In this document: piece by piece, positions 1 through 8,744 of the stretch
Position numbering within the stretch: position 1 is the first letter of the stretch
How the letters are laid out: each line of letters opens with the position of its first letter
From: Microvirga lotononidis
GTDB taxonomy: Bacteria > Pseudomonadota > Alphaproteobacteria > Rhizobiales > Beijerinckiaceae
NCBI RefSeq assembly: GCF_034627025.1
Contig: NZ_CP141048.1
Span: 4,788,001 to 4,852,000 of the forward strand
DNA: 64,000 nucleotides
Reading direction: 5' to 3'
Made by a program: the position numbers and the translations under genes
Notes under the pieces: model-generated
Seen by the model: only the letters and a program-made list of their open reading frames with translations
Databases searched by the model: none
What the model was told of the DNA's origin: nothing

Positions 1-1
1 T

Positions 2-355
2 GAACTGGATTGCGCCCTTTCCGCTCAAAGCAAATCGTGGTGGGAAGGGTTCGGCAATGATGTCTGCGAGATCATCGAGATCGCCCTGCCTACGCCTTTC
101 GACTCGACGCAATTTCTGAAGCGTTGGGAAGCATGCGAGGCACGTGAAGCGAACTTGCGTCTTGCCAGCACTCTGATCTTTGGCATCGGAGCAAAGAAAT
201 TCAGGAAATCAAATCACTGGAGTGAGCGAGCTGAGGAGCAAGCCGCGCGGTGGCATAGTTGGTTCACGCTTCAGGACCACACCGGGAAACTTGGTGAGGC
301 CATCGAACGTGAATCGGACCCAAAGGTTCAAGAGTTCCTGATGGCAGCCCTGTAG
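2..355 (+). CDS. C-terminal end of an unknown protein (cut by left edge)
   Basis: The frame is open from the first full codon of the window to a TAG at 353-355, so at least 117 residues of a longer protein are seen and its start lies outside. A TTG inside (position 155) could be read as a start, but the frame upstream of it is open and protein-like (Trp-rich, ending in an acidic amphipathic stretch), so I treat the whole as one partial gene. No signal peptide, membrane segment or family motif is visible and I do not recognise it. Its bases look less GC-rich than gyrA next to it, which may mean an accessory or acquired gene. It converges on gyrA across a shared hairpin. Confidence 0.6.
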   Translation, partial: ELDCALSAQSKSWWEGFGNDVCEIIEIALPTPFDSTQFLKRWEACEAREANLRLASTLIFGIGAKKFRKSNHWSERAEEQAARWHSWFTLQDHTGKLGEAIERESDPKVQEFLMAAL

Positions 356-389
356 GACTCTGTCATCTTGACCTCATATCAAGCAAAAA

Positions 390-411
390 CCCGCCGACCT
401 GAGCCGGCGGG
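390..411. terminator. Bidirectional hairpin terminator between the left-edge gene and gyrA
   Basis: CCCGCCG (390-396) pairs with CGGCGGG (405-411) around an 8-nt loop. On the plus strand it is followed by TTCTTT; on the minus strand by the complement of CAAAAA, that is TTTTTG. It therefore can end both converging transcripts. Confidence 0.8.
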
Positions 412-440
412 TTCTTTCATTCTCAAAGGTCCGGAAGCTC

Positions 441-3218
441 TTACTCTTCCGTCGCCTCTCCACCTTCGGACTCAGTGTCCTCGACGCCCTCGCCGTTCTC
501 CTCGTCCTCACCCTCGATGTGCTCCACCGAGACCACCTTCTCCTTATCGCGGGTGGAGAAGATGGTGACGCCTTGCGAGTTGCGGCCGACGACTCGGATG
601 CCGTCCACCGGAACGCGGATCAGCTGGCCGCCATCGGTGACGAGCATAATCTGGTCGGCATTGTCGACCGGGAAGGAGGCCACGAGCTTGCCGTTGCGGC
701 TGTTGACCGCCATGGCCGTGATGCCTTTGCCGCCACGTCCCGTGATGCGGTACTCGTAGGACACGGTCCGCTTGCCGTAGCCCTTCTCGGAGATCGTCAG
801 GATGCACTGCTCCTGCGCGCTCATCTCCGCATAGCGCTCCTGGGAGAGCGAGAAGTTCTCAGCCGAGGTCTCCTCCGCGTCCTCGGAGGCGTCGGCATCC
901 GCGCCCATCTGCTCGCCGGTGACCGCGCGGCGCATCTTGAGATAGGCCGCCCGCTCCTCGCCGGTCGCTTCCACGTGGCGCAGGATCGCCATGGAGATGA
1001 TGTCGTCGCCATCGGCCAGATTGATGCCGCGCACGCCCATGGAATCGCGTCCCTTGAACACGCGCACATCCGTGACCGGGAAGCGGATGCACTGGCCCTT
1101 GGCCGTGGTGAGCAGCACGTCGTCGTTCTCCGAGCAGATCTGCACGTCGACGATGTGGTCGCCCTCATCGAGCTTCATGGCGATCTTGCCGCCGCGATTG
1201 ACCTGGACGAAGTCCGACAGCTTGTTGCGGCGGACCGTGCCGCGCGAGGTGGCGAACATCACGTCCAGCTTGTCCCAGGACGCCTCGTCCTCGGGCAGCG
1301 GCATGATGGTGGTGATGCGCTCGCCCTGCTTGATGGGCAGCATGTTCACCAGCGCCTTGCCCTTGGCGTTGGGAGCAGCCAGCGGCAGGCGCCACACCTT
1401 CTCCTTGTAGGCCTGGCCTTCGGAGGAGAAGAAGATCACGGGCGTGTGGGTGTTGGCCACGAAGAGGCGCGTGACGAAATCCTCGTCCCTCGTCGTCATG
1501 GCGGAACGGCCCTTGCCGCCGCGGCGCTGCGCCCGGTAGGTCGAGAGCGGAACGCGCTTGATGTAGCCGGCATGGGACACGGTGACGACCATGTCCTCGC
1601 GGGCGATCAGGTCCTCGTCGTCGACGTCGGAATCCCAATCGACGATCTGGGTCCGGCGCGGTGTCGCGAAGGCGTCGCGGACCTCGATCAGCTCGTCCTT
1701 GATGATTCCCATGATGCGGGCGCGGGACCGCAGGATGTCGAGATAGTTCGAGATCTCCGCCGCGAGCTTGGAGAGCTCATCGCCGATCTCGTCACGGCCC
1801 AGTGCGGTGAGGCGCTGCAGGCGCAGGTCGAGGATCGCGCGGGCCTGCGTCTCGGACAGGCGGTAGGTGCCGTCGTCGTTGATCTTGTGGCGCGGGTCGT
1901 CCACGAGCGCGATCAGCGGCGCAATGTCGTGCGCCGGCCAGTCGCGACCCATGAGGGCCTCGCGGGCAGCGTTCGGATCGGGCGCCGTGCGGATGAGGCG
2001 GATGACCTCGTCGATATTGGCGACCGCGATGGCGAGGCCGCACAGGACGTGGGCGCGCTCGCGCGCCTTGTTGAGCAGATACTTGGTGCGGCGGGAGACG
2101 ACCTCCTCGCGGAAATCCACGAAGGCCTTGATCAGGTCCTTCAGGTTCATCAGCTCGGGGCGGCCGCCGTTGAGCGCCACCATGTTGGCGCCGAAGCTCG
2201 TCTGCAGCGGCGTATAGCGGTAGAGCTGGTTGAGCACCACGTCGGCCATGGCGTCGCGCTTGATCTCGACCACGATGCGCATGCCGTCGCGGTCGGATTC
2301 GTCGCGCAGGTCGGCGATGCCCTCGATCTTCTTCTCGCGCACGAGCTCGGCGATCTTCTCGATCAGCGAGGCCTTGTTCACCTGATACGGGATCTCGGTG
2401 AAGATGAGCGCCTCGCGGTCCTTGCGGACCTCCTCGACCTCGGACTTCGCCCGCATGACGATGGAGCCGCGGCCCGTGGTGTAGGCGGACTTGACGCCCG
2501 ACCGTCCGAGGATCAGCGCGCCGGTCGGAAAGTCCGGACCGGGGATGAGCTCGATCAGCTCCTCGGCCGAGATGCCGTCGTTGTCGATGAAGGCCAGGCA
2601 GCCGTTGATGACTTCGCCCAGGTTGTGGGGCGGCATGTTGGTCGCCATGCCGACCGCGATGCCGCCGGCGCCGTTGACGAGCAGGTTCGGGAAGCGCGCG
2701 GGCAGAACCGACGGCTCGTCCTTCGACTCGTCGTAGTTGGGCGTGAAATCGACCGTGTCCTTGTCGATATCGTCGAGCAGCGGCATCGCCGCCTTGGCGA
2801 GACGGGACTCGGTGTAGCGCATGGCCGCCGGCGGATCGCCGTCCACGGAGCCGAAATTGCCCTGCCCGTCCACGAGCATCAGGCGCAGCGAGAAGTCCTG
2901 CGCCATGCGCACCAAGGCGTCGTAGATCGCGCTGTCGCCGTGCGGGTGGTATTGACCCATCACGTCGCCGACGATGCGGGCGGACTTCACGTATTTCTTG
3001 TCCGGCGTGTAGCCGTTCTCGTGCATCGAATAGAGGATGCGCCGGTGCACGGGCTTGAGGCCGTCGCGCGCATCGGGCAGAGCGCGGCTCACGATCACGC
3101 TCATGGCGTAATCGAGATAGGAGCGCTTCATCTCGTCGACGATGGAAATCAACTTGATGTCGCTCGCCGGCTGGTCCCCGCCGGGACCGCCAGGGCGGTT
3201 ATCGTTCGGATCGGTCAA
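441..3218 (-). CDS. gyrA: DNA gyrase subunit A
   Basis: Type IIA topoisomerase breaking-rejoining subunit (925 aa), which forms A2B2 gyrase and introduces negative supercoils with ATP. The catalytic tyrosine is Y135 in AAMRYTE. The quinolone-determining region reads [10 protein letters not shown] at residues 91-100, so the positions equal to E. coli Ser83 and Asp87 are Ser96 and Asp100, the quinolone-sensitive type. The GyrA box QRRGGKG near residue 560 marks the DNA-wrapping C-terminal beta-pinwheel and separates it from ParC. An acidic insertion lies about 120-140 residues before the end and the last 20-odd residues are very acidic, resembling regulatory tails of other gyrases. ATG start at 3218, preceded by AAGAAAGACC; gyrA stands alone, with ssb and uvrA nearby as in other Rhizobiales. 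Confidence 0.98.
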   Translation of the reverse strand: MTDPNDNRPGGPGGDQPASDIKLISIVDEMKRSYLDYAMSVIVSRALPDARDGLKPVHRRILYSMHENGYTPDKKYVKSARIVGDVMGQYHPHGDSAIYDALVRMAQDFSLRLMLVDGQGNFGSVDGDPPAAMRYTESRLAKAAMPLLDDIDKDTVDFTPNYDESKDEPSVLPARFPNLLVNGAGGIAVGMATNMPPHNLGEVINGCLAFIDNDGISAEELIELIPGPDFPTGALILGRSGVKSAYTTGRGSIVMRAKSEVEEVRKDREALIFTEIPYQVNKASLIEKIAELVREKKIEGIADLRDESDRDGMRIVVEIKRDAMADVVLNQLYRYTPLQTSFGANMVALNGGRPELMNLKDLIKAFVDFREEVVSRRTKYLLNKARERAHVLCGLAIAVANIDEVIRLIRTAPDPNAAREALMGRDWPAHDIAPLIALVDDPRHKINDDGTYRLSETQARAILDLRLQRLTALGRDEIGDELSKLAAEISNYLDILRSRARIMGIIKDELIEVRDAFATPRRTQIVDWDSDVDDEDLIAREDMVVTVSHAGYIKRVPLSTYRAQRRGGKGRSAMTTRDEDFVTRLFVANTHTPVIFFSSEGQAYKEKVWRLPLAAPNAKGKALVNMLPIKQGERITTIMPLPEDEASWDKLDVMFATSRGTVRRNKLSDFVQVNRGGKIAMKLDEGDHIVDVQICSENDDVLLTTAKGQCIRFPVTDVRVFKGRDSMGVRGINLADGDDIISMAILRHVEATGEERAAYLKMRRAVTGEQMGADADASEDAEETSAENFSLSQERYAEMSAQEQCILTISEKGYGKRTVSYEYRITGRGGKGITAMAVNSRNGKLVASFPVDNADQIMLVTDGGQLIRVPVDGIRVVGRNSQGVTIFSTRDKEKVVSVEHIEGEDEENGEGVEDTESEGGEATEE

Positions 3219-3730
3219 GGTTGGTCTTTCTTAAAACGGTCTGCCCTTTCGCGAGAGGCGACTTTCGATGCCGCTTCGTCAAGCCGTTCGGCAGGCCCGC
3301 GAATCCAATTGAAATCAGTCTCTTAGATGGGCGAGAACGGCGCAATTTTCAAGCTTTTTGACGGGTTTTCCAGAGGCAAGCGCATGACCAAAATCCATTT
3401 ACGTTTCAGCAACTTATTCTTCAGCCGCACATACCGGTCGGCGTCCCTGCGCCTGTGGCACTTTCGCAGCCGCGATCCGAACGTGACATACTGGATTAAA
3501 CACCGAGTCCAAGTCCTTCTGGTATATGATCTTCACGACGTTGACGCAAAGCGCGTCCGTGCAGTCGGATCGGCCGCGTCCAGGATGGCACCGCATCTCG
3601 TCGCCGGCATTCCCGCAGGGCTGGGAGCCCGGACCTGCGGAGGGATGCGGACAGGGCGCGTCGCACCGTGTGCGGCCGCGAGCGGGTCTAGGTCCCGGTT
3701 CCCGCCGTCGCGGTACCGAGACGACACCCC
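3219..3730. other. Gene-free upstream region of gyrA
   Basis: About 500 bases before gyrA with no convincing gene. Short frames on both strands overlap one another and lack ribosome sites. The part at 3310-3560 is less GC-rich than its surroundings and probably holds the gyrA promoter and leader, but I could not place a clear -35/-10 pair. A 60-residue minus-strand frame (3414-3596) is the least unlikely short coding possibility. Confidence 0.4.
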
Positions 3731-3737
3731 CGCCGCG

Positions 3738-3822
3738 TCATCACCGGCCTTGTGCCGGTGATCCCGATGGACTGAAGCGCCGCGCCCCCCCATTGGGATG
3801 GCCGGGACGAGCCCGGCCATGA
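3738..3822. repeat. REP-like palindrome pair (ATCACCGGC / ATGGCCGGG family)
   Basis: Two hairpins in tandem: ATCACCGGC (3740-3748) with GCCGGTGAT (3754-3762), and ATGGCCGGG (3798-3806) with CCCGGCCAT (3812-3820). Similar pairs recur at 49087-49166, 60138-60160 and, degenerate, at 4195-4260 and 57484-57700, always between genes. This is the kind of dispersed extragenic palindrome common in Rhizobiales chromosomes. Confidence 0.8.
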
Positions 3823-3851
3823 CGAGGGAGGGGCCTGTTGATGGTTTCCTG

Positions 3852-4120
3852 TCAAAGAGCCAGCGCCTGCGGGCCCGCCGCTTGCGCTGCGAGCCTGCAG
3901 GTCAGTCGAGGGAGGGCGCGAGAAGGCGTCCGGCTCGGTGTTAGCTAAAGGAAGAACCCGACGGCTCCTCGCGCACGGTTCTTTTAGGCGTTTCGACTTG
4001 GACCAGCACAGGGCTGCCAAGGGCCTCCTGCCGCCGGCTGCGTGACCGGCGGACAGGACCGTGCCGGATCCCACACCGTGCGACGCCTCGCGAAGCGCGC
4101 CCCTCGTCGGATCAGGCTGT
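3852..4120 (-). ncRNA. Putative structured non-coding RNA, copy A
   Basis: About 269 nt transcribed leftward from a consensus promoter at 4127-4155; a diverged copy lies at 57141-57410. In transcript order I see: a 5' hairpin closed by CGACG/CGTCG; a helix GCACGGT/ACCGTGC enclosing two hairpins, UCCUG-U-CCGCCGG with CCGGCGG-CAGGA and CUUGG-CAGC-CCUGU-GCUG-GU-CCAAG; then a 3' domain closed by GAGCCGG/CUGGCUC that contains a hairpin with a GCAA tetraloop. The last helix is followed by UUUG. The block from CUUGGCAGC to GCCUAAAAG is nearly identical in the two copies, while arms elsewhere change in compensating pairs. Frames across it share only one short peptide block, so RNA is favoured over protein. 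Family unknown; the 5' and 3' ends are estimates. Confidence 0.65.
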
Positions 4121-4126
4121 GCAACG

Positions 4127-4155
4127 ATATAGCCAAGGTTCATCCCCCTGTCAAG
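4127..4155 (-). promoter_or_regulatory. Sigma-70 promoter of RNA copy A (CTTGAC-N17-CTATAT)
   Basis: On the minus strand CTTGAC (4155-4150) and CTATAT (4132-4127) are spaced by exactly 17 nt, the housekeeping consensus described for Sinorhizobium. The flanks TTCTCACTTTGTT upstream and ACCTTGG just before the -10 are shared with the second copy at 57417-57445, although the middle of the spacer differs. Expected start of transcription is about 4120. Confidence 0.8.
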
Positions 4156-4194
4156 AACAAAGTGAGAACGTAACGCTGGCCCAGCCGCACCCTC

Positions 4195-4801
4195 TCACGT
4201 CATCACCGGCCTCGTACCGGCCATGACGTCGAGTGTGTCATCCCGGCCTCGACAGGACGATCCTTCGAGACGGTCGCTGCGCGACCTCCTCCGGATGAGG
4301 GCGGAGAGGTGGCAAGAATGAAGGGGATGGCTGCAACACGTGCGGCCATGACCTGCAGGGTGTCGTCCCTCTCCGTGCATCTGAGGAGCGGTGCCGAGCC
4401 GGTATTTGACAAACGCGACAAGGTGTAGGAGCCTCGGTTCATCATGTTGAGCTTCTTACGATACCGTCGCGGTCTGCACCGGGCAGGCAATCTCATCGCG
4501 GGCAAGTAGCCCCGAGCTCAACGCGCGTCCGCGCCCCGAGCTCGGGGCGCTTTCCCAGTGATCTGACACGCAGGACGTCCGACGAAGCCGGGCTTTGGCT
4601 TCGCGCACCGCGCCTGGATAGGCCGTTGCCTCGCACCGGATCACCCGGACCCTTCGCCTCCGCGCATGCCGCCGGCGAAGCCATCAGCCAATCCGATGCG
4701 CGAGCGCATCGCATCTTTCCAACCCTCCGGGATCCGATGGCGATTCCGGCACCCGTTGCAGCGTCTCGCGCTGCGGCACTTTCATGAACAGGAGACACGT
4801 C
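4195..4801. other. Intergenic stretch with a degenerate palindrome
   Basis: Begins with a decayed REP-like element at 4195-4260 (CATCACCGGCC and GGCCATGAC arms, then a CATCCCGGCCTCGAC motif). From about 4260 to the ribosome site of the next gene at 4790 I see no gene, RNA or terminator that can be supported. The long minus-strand frame that crosses it also runs antisense through the Rnk-like gene and is not protein-like. Confidence 0.5.
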
Positions 4802-5230
4802 ATGTCCAGAAAAACACCCGGCACCGCCAAGCCGCGGATCACATTGATGGCGGCCGATTACGAAAAGCTGACAAAGCTGGCCGAAGCGGCCACGCACACG
4901 ATGCCGGACGTCGCCCAGGAGCTCTCCGGCGAGCTCGACCGGGCTCACGTCCTGGCCGGCGGAAAACAGCGCCCGGACGCCGTCCATATGGGCTGCGAGG
5001 TCGATTTCCGGGACGACACGACAGGCCGGGTGCAGACCGTGACCCTGGTCTATCCGCACGAGGCCGACATCTCGAAGGGACGGATCTCCGTCCTGACGCC
5101 GATCGGAACCGCCCTCATCGGCCTCCCGCTCGGCCAGTCGATCGACTGGACCACGCGCACCGGCGAAACGCGGCGATTGACGGTGCTGCAGGTCAGAAGC
5201 CCTGTCGCGATGGAGCAGGAGCCCGCTTGA
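4802..5230 (+). CDS. Rnk/GreA C-terminal-domain regulator of nucleoside diphosphate kinase
   Basis: 142-residue protein of the Rnk family: a short N-terminal helical part (residues about 10-45) followed by the FKBP-like GreA/GreB C-terminal fold, recognisable in the run VTLVYPHEADISKGRISVL and TPIGTALIGLPLGQSIDW. Members bind RNA polymerase near the secondary channel but, lacking the GreA coiled-coil tip, do not cleave transcripts; Rnk was first linked to nucleoside diphosphate kinase levels. AGGAG at 4790-4794 sits 7 nt before the ATG at 4802, so I prefer it to the ATG at 4784. Monocistronic, with a convergent phosphatase gene 28 nt downstream. The exact role in this organism is not shown. 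Confidence 0.85.
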   Translation: MSRKTPGTAKPRITLMAADYEKLTKLAEAATHTMPDVAQELSGELDRAHVLAGGKQRPDAVHMGCEVDFRDDTTGRVQTVTLVYPHEADISKGRISVLTPIGTALIGLPLGQSIDWTTRTGETRRLTVLQVRSPVAMEQEPA

Positions 5231-5258
5231 GCGGTGCCGGACGGTGCGTCCGCCCCCG

Positions 5259-6113
5259 TCAGGCCCGCAGCAGCAGCGCCGTCGTATCGTCGCTGGCCTT
5301 GAAGCGCGGGAAGAGCTTGCCGTCCGGGTCGCGGTCGGTCTCGATCTCCCGCGCCAGCTTCGCCAGGGGTTCGAGACCCGTCGCCAGGGCTTCATCCACG
5401 AGGGCCTTGGCGTCCATGGCTCTGTAGAGATCGACGAGGGCCGAGAAGCCGTCGGAGGCGAGGAGGATCACGGTTCCATCCGCACAGGGCGCCGTCTCGT
5501 GCCTCAGCCGGGCGACCGCATCCGGGTTGAAGCTCAGGAGCGCTGCCGGGACGCCGCTTTTCCGCTGGCGCTCCCGGCGCTCGCCGAGCCATTCAAGGAA
5601 GACGGGTTCATCGAGGATGGCCGTCGGCCGTGAGCCCGACTGCCGCATCAGTTCGGCCGCCTTCGAGGCCTCCGCCTCGCGCAGACCGGGAGCATCGCCC
5701 AGGACCTGAACCGAGCCGTCCGGCTGCCGGAGATAGGCCGTCGTGTCGCCGAAGGTCCAGGCGTCGAGAGCATTGCCCTTGCGGCGCACCAAGGTCATGG
5801 CTCCGAGGGGCCACGTGATGAAATCCTCATGCCGCTCCGCGGGCGCGACGGCGCGGTAAGCGATGCGGGCCTCCTCCATGACGTGCCGCAGGAGCGTGAC
5901 GCCGTCCTCAGCCTGCGGTGCGAGACCCGACAGCCGCTCGTTCGCGAATTGGGCGAGCCAGGCAGCGTCGCTTTTGTCATGAATGACCGGGCTGGTGCCC
6001 GGAAAGATCGAGGTATCGATCACCCAGGCCCAATCGTCCGAGACGCCGCAGATGTCCTCGTTGGGCTTGTCCGGGTGCCCCGGCCAGCTGATCCGATCCA
6101 AAACAGTGAACAT
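5259..6113 (-). CDS. PP2C-like protein phosphatase domain protein
   Basis: 284 residues spanning a single PP2C-type fold. Visible motifs are NEDICGV near the N-terminus (a metal-binding Asp), SDGFSALVD about two thirds in, and SDDTTALLL at the end (the usual D-N/D-T terminal metal motif). The usual DGMGG motif is replaced by WVIDTSIFPG: the first Asp is kept but the glycines are lost, so activity may be altered. The ATG at 6113 is preceded by GAGGGG; frame upstream of it overlaps marC antisense and is not protein-like. It is divergent from marC with a 69-nt gap. Substrate unknown; no kinase gene is adjacent. Confidence 0.8.
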   Translation of the reverse strand: MFTVLDRISWPGHPDKPNEDICGVSDDWAWVIDTSIFPGTSPVIHDKSDAAWLAQFANERLSGLAPQAEDGVTLLRHVMEEARIAYRAVAPAERHEDFITWPLGAMTLVRRKGNALDAWTFGDTTAYLRQPDGSVQVLGDAPGLREAEASKAAELMRQSGSRPTAILDEPVFLEWLGERRERQRKSGVPAALLSFNPDAVARLRHETAPCADGTVILLASDGFSALVDLYRAMDAKALVDEALATGLEPLAKLAREIETDRDPDGKLFPRFKASDDTTALLLRA

Positions 6114-6182
6114 TGTCGCATCGCCCCTCGTCAAATCCGCCCGATGACCCCATAAAGCAAAGCTTAAGGGAAGGTCCAGCCG

Positions 6183-6821
6183 ATGCTCCTCGACTACATA
6201 TCCGCCGCTCTCGTGACCCTGCTCGTCACCCTCGACCCGGTGGCTCTGGCGCCGATCTTCGTATCGCTGACCCGGGGGATGAACGCACAAGAGCGCCGCA
6301 GGGTCTCCATGCGGGCCTGCATGATCGCCTTCGGCATCCTGGCCTTCTTCGGCCTCGGAGGCGAGGTGCTGCTGCGGCTTCTCGGGGTCGGCATCCCGGC
6401 CTTCCGCATCTCCGGCGGCCTGCTGCTGTTCTGGATCGCCTTCGAGATGGTGTTCGAGCGGCGCAACGAGCGCAAGCAGCATACGGCCGACATCGCCATC
6501 ACCGAGGATCACATCCGCAATGTCGCGGCCTTCCCGCTCGCCATTCCGTTGATGGCAGGCCCAGGCGCCATCACGGCCGTGATCCTGCTCGCCGGGCGGG
6601 CGGACGGCAACATCGCCTATCTCACCGCCCTGCTGATCCTGATCGCGCTCGGCATCCTGAGCTGTCTGGTGGTGTTCTCGGCGGCCGACCGGGTCTCCCG
6701 GTGGCTCGGCGTGACCGGCAACGTCGTGCTGACCCGCCTGCTCGGCGTCATCCTGGCAGGTCTTGCGGTGCAGTTCATCATCGACGGCGTGCTGGCGCTG
6801 GTTCGGGGATCGGCGGCTTAA
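6183..6821 (+). CDS. MarC family integral membrane protein
   Basis: 212-residue inner-membrane protein with about six hydrophobic segments (near residues 5-28, 42-62, 67-88, 113-135, 142-165 and 183-207). The N-terminal half (LVTLDPVALAPIFVSLTRGM) and the segment FPLAIPLMAGPGAITAVIL are typical of MarC/UPF0056. The family was once thought to cause multiple antibiotic resistance but that was withdrawn; transport function is unknown. The ribosome site GGGAAGG precedes the ATG at 6183. It ends 4 bases before the convergent M20 peptidase gene. Confidence 0.93.
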   Translation: MLLDYISAALVTLLVTLDPVALAPIFVSLTRGMNAQERRRVSMRACMIAFGILAFFGLGGEVLLRLLGVGIPAFRISGGLLLFWIAFEMVFERRNERKQHTADIAITEDHIRNVAAFPLAIPLMAGPGAITAVILLAGRADGNIAYLTALLILIALGILSCLVVFSAADRVSRWLGVTGNVVLTRLLGVILAGLAVQFIIDGVLALVRGSAA

Positions 6822-6825
6822 CCCG

Positions 6826-7944
6826 TTACCGCAGCGTTTCCAGCAGGCGCGCCATGAGCTTCTGCCGGGGCGCGATGGAGGAGATCAGGCCGTATTCCTG
6901 GAGGGTATGCGCCCCGTCGCCGTCGATGCCGAGCCCGTCGAGGGTCGGAATGCCGAGCGCGGCCGTGAAGTTGCCGTCCGAGCCGCCGCCGACGCGGGGC
7001 GCGGAGACGAGGTCGAAGCCGATCTCGGCGGCGAGGGACTTGGCGTGGTCGAAGAGCTTCGCGGTCGACTCGGTCCGCTCGTAGGGCGGCCGGTTCATGC
7101 CGCCGGAGACGGAGACCTTGAAGTCCGGGTTGGAGGATTTCAGCCCGAGGAGTGCGGCCGTCACGGCCTCACCGTCCGCCACAGTCTCGACGCGCAGGTC
7201 CACCGGGAAGCGGCAATGCTGCGGGATGGTGTTCACCGCCGTACCGCCGGAGACCATCCCGACCGTCGTGGTGATCCCGCGCGCGTAATCGGTCAGGGCT
7301 TCGATAGCGAGGATCTGCCGGGCGGCCTCGTAGACGGCGTTGCGCCCTTCCTTGTGGCGAGATCCCGCATGGGCCGGGCGGCCCTCCACATGCACGTCGA
7401 AGCGCCCCACCCCCTTGCGGGCCGTGACGATCTGACCGCCGTCGCGAGCCGGTTCCGTCACGAGCGCGTAAGCCGAACGACGGCCGAGATCCTCGATCAT
7501 CGGGCGGGTGATCGGCGAGCCGATCTCCTCATCAGGCGTCACCAGGAAGACCATGGGGCGCGCCGCCGTGCCCTTGCGGGCGACCTCCTTGAACGCCTCC
7601 AGAGCAAACCAGGCCCCGCCCTTCATGTCGTAGATGCCGGGCCCGTACAGCCGGTCATCCTCGATGCGAAGCGTCAGGTCGTTCTCGATGGTGCCGACGG
7701 GATGCACCGTGTCGAGATGCGACATGACCAGAAGGCCCGGCTCGGCCGTCTGCGGTCCGGCACGCAGCACGAGAACGTCGCCGAGCCCCTCGGTGCCCGG
7801 GATTCTCTCGACCGCTACCGGAGAGTCCTGCATCTGCGCGACGACGAGGTCCATCATCAGGTTGACCCCGGCCCGGTCATGGGTCGGGCTTTCCGTGCGG
7901 ATCCAGGTCAAGAGCGTATCGAGGGACGGCGAGGAGGAGCTCAT
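6826..7944 (-). CDS. M20 family metallopeptidase (carboxypeptidase G2-like)
   Basis: 372 residues, two-zinc amidohydrolase fold. Zinc and catalytic motifs are present in order: SHLDTVHP (zinc His and catalytic Asp), YDMKGG (bridging Asp), TPDEEIGS (catalytic Glu and zinc Glu), a Glu in VTEPA, and a C-terminal His in GDGAHTLQEYG. The dimerisation domain lies about residues 175-290 (HAGSRHKEGRNAV). Closest to the CPG2/ArgE-DapE side of the family, hydrolysing an N-acyl amino acid or peptide; substrate not deducible. I chose the ATG at 7944; a GTG at 7986 would add 14 residues but has its ribosome site too close. Confidence 0.9.
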   Translation of the reverse strand: MSSSSPSLDTLLTWIRTESPTHDRAGVNLMMDLVVAQMQDSPVAVERIPGTEGLGDVLVLRAGPQTAEPGLLVMSHLDTVHPVGTIENDLTLRIEDDRLYGPGIYDMKGGAWFALEAFKEVARKGTAARPMVFLVTPDEEIGSPITRPMIEDLGRRSAYALVTEPARDGGQIVTARKGVGRFDVHVEGRPAHAGSRHKEGRNAVYEAARQILAIEALTDYARGITTTVGMVSGGTAVNTIPQHCRFPVDLRVETVADGEAVTAALLGLKSSNPDFKVSVSGGMNRPPYERTESTAKLFDHAKSLAAEIGFDLVSAPRVGGGSDGNFTAALGIPTLDGLGIDGDGAHTLQEYGLISSIAPRQKLMARLLETLR

Positions 7945-8140
7945 GATGTCTTCGTTTTCGAATGATGGTGCCTGCTGGCTAACCACTCCTCGCCCGAAAC
8001 ATCAAGCCTGAGATGCCGGCAATCGCAGCCGGACGCCTTCGAGCGACGACCCTATGACGCGGCATGCGAGCATGACCGGATCAGGCACGGCCACGATGAA
8101 AATCGGCCGGCTTCCCGCACACTGCCTGAACGAGGGGGTC

Positions 8141-8368
8141 TCAGTGCTGCGCCACGTTGAGCGGAATCGACAGAAGGACATTTCCGGCCTCGTCGACGAC
8201 TTCGAGGTTCCAGCCGCGCCAGTCGACCTCGTCGGCTTCGCCTTCCTGCCTCAATTCCTGAATGGCTTTGAGAGCCTGATAATGGGCGGCTTCCAGATCC
8301 GAGACTTCGATTCCTGCCTCGTCGACGATCCGTTCGTGCATGTGCACAAGATGAAAGTAGCAGTGCAC
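8141..8368 (-). CDS. DUF6894-type small protein
   Basis: 75 residues beginning MHCYFHLVH, with aromatic-rich beta strands at the start, an acidic middle containing DxxGIEVSDLEAA and a W-G-W segment, and an ending VVDEAGNVLLSIPL. Three relatives lie in this window (17248-17475, 18188-18400, 18483-18698), all with the plan M-x-x-Y/F-F-H, a D-x-x-G-h-x-h-x-D/N-h turn and a final G/S/D-x-h-h strand. The GTG start at 8368 is chosen because it aligns with the ATG starts of the paralogues. The family is abundant in Methylobacteriaceae and Bradyrhizobiaceae; function unknown. Confidence 0.8.
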   Translation of the reverse strand: MHCYFHLVHMHERIVDEAGIEVSDLEAAHYQALKAIQELRQEGEADEVDWRGWNLEVVDEAGNVLLSIPLNVAQH

Positions 8369-8744
8369 GACAGGACAATCCTGGAAATCTTCACTCGACA
8401 GTCAAGCCGCAACGGCTCCGGAATCTGCCGCTAGATGAGCAGCTTCTATGGTGTAACGCAAGGTAAGTTTTCAGTCTCACGCTCTGCGAACGACATGCCG
8501 CAGCGGACTATCTCGAAGCGCCGAACGAGACCATCCGACCGGTTTGGGGCGGCTTTTTCCCGGTAAAACAAGGGATCCTCCGGACGTTCGGGCATCCCTC
8601 CGGCCTTGCCTGTCGGCACATGGCCGCTCCGCAGCCCACGCATTGGTCCGGCGCGAAGGGCCGTCCGCTTCGACGGCCCTTCGCGATCTCCTGGTGACCC
8701 TCCGTTCACTTTGGCGGCCAACGGGATCCGCCCGGAGAAGGGTT
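8369..8744. other. Gap with a perfect 13-bp hairpin downstream of ssb
   Basis: GCGAAGGGCCGTC (8653-8665) is exactly complementary to GACGGCCCTTCGC (8672-8684) around the loop CGCTTC. It lies about 60 bases past the ssb stop and probably ends or stabilises the ssb transcript, although no U-run follows on either strand. I see no gene in the rest of the gap; a 91-residue minus-strand frame crosses the hairpin and looks non-coding. Confidence 0.55.

Noticed and set aside
519..3326. 935-residue open frame antisense to gyrA
   Set aside because: It mirrors gyrA completely; rich in Asp/His/Arg/Val runs expected from complementing GC-rich codons. No ribosome site and no domain.
3414..3596. 60-residue minus-strand frame with a plausible stretch (VKIIYQKDLDSVFNP)
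   Set aside because: Interesting composition but no ribosome site, start or homologue that I can recognise; kept only as a weak possibility.
3688..4143. Open frame across RNA copy A that shares a 16-residue block with a frame in copy B
   Set aside because: The shared block is just the conserved hairpin region; the remaining residues differ without codon-like pattern and there is no ribosome site.
4493..5395. 300-residue minus-strand frame over the Rnk-like gene
   Set aside because: Runs antisense to a real gene and through palindromes; Arg/Ser/Gly-rich, not protein-like.
8446..8721. 91-residue minus-strand frame in the ssb downstream gap
   Set aside because: Contains the perfect 13-bp hairpin and no ribosome site.
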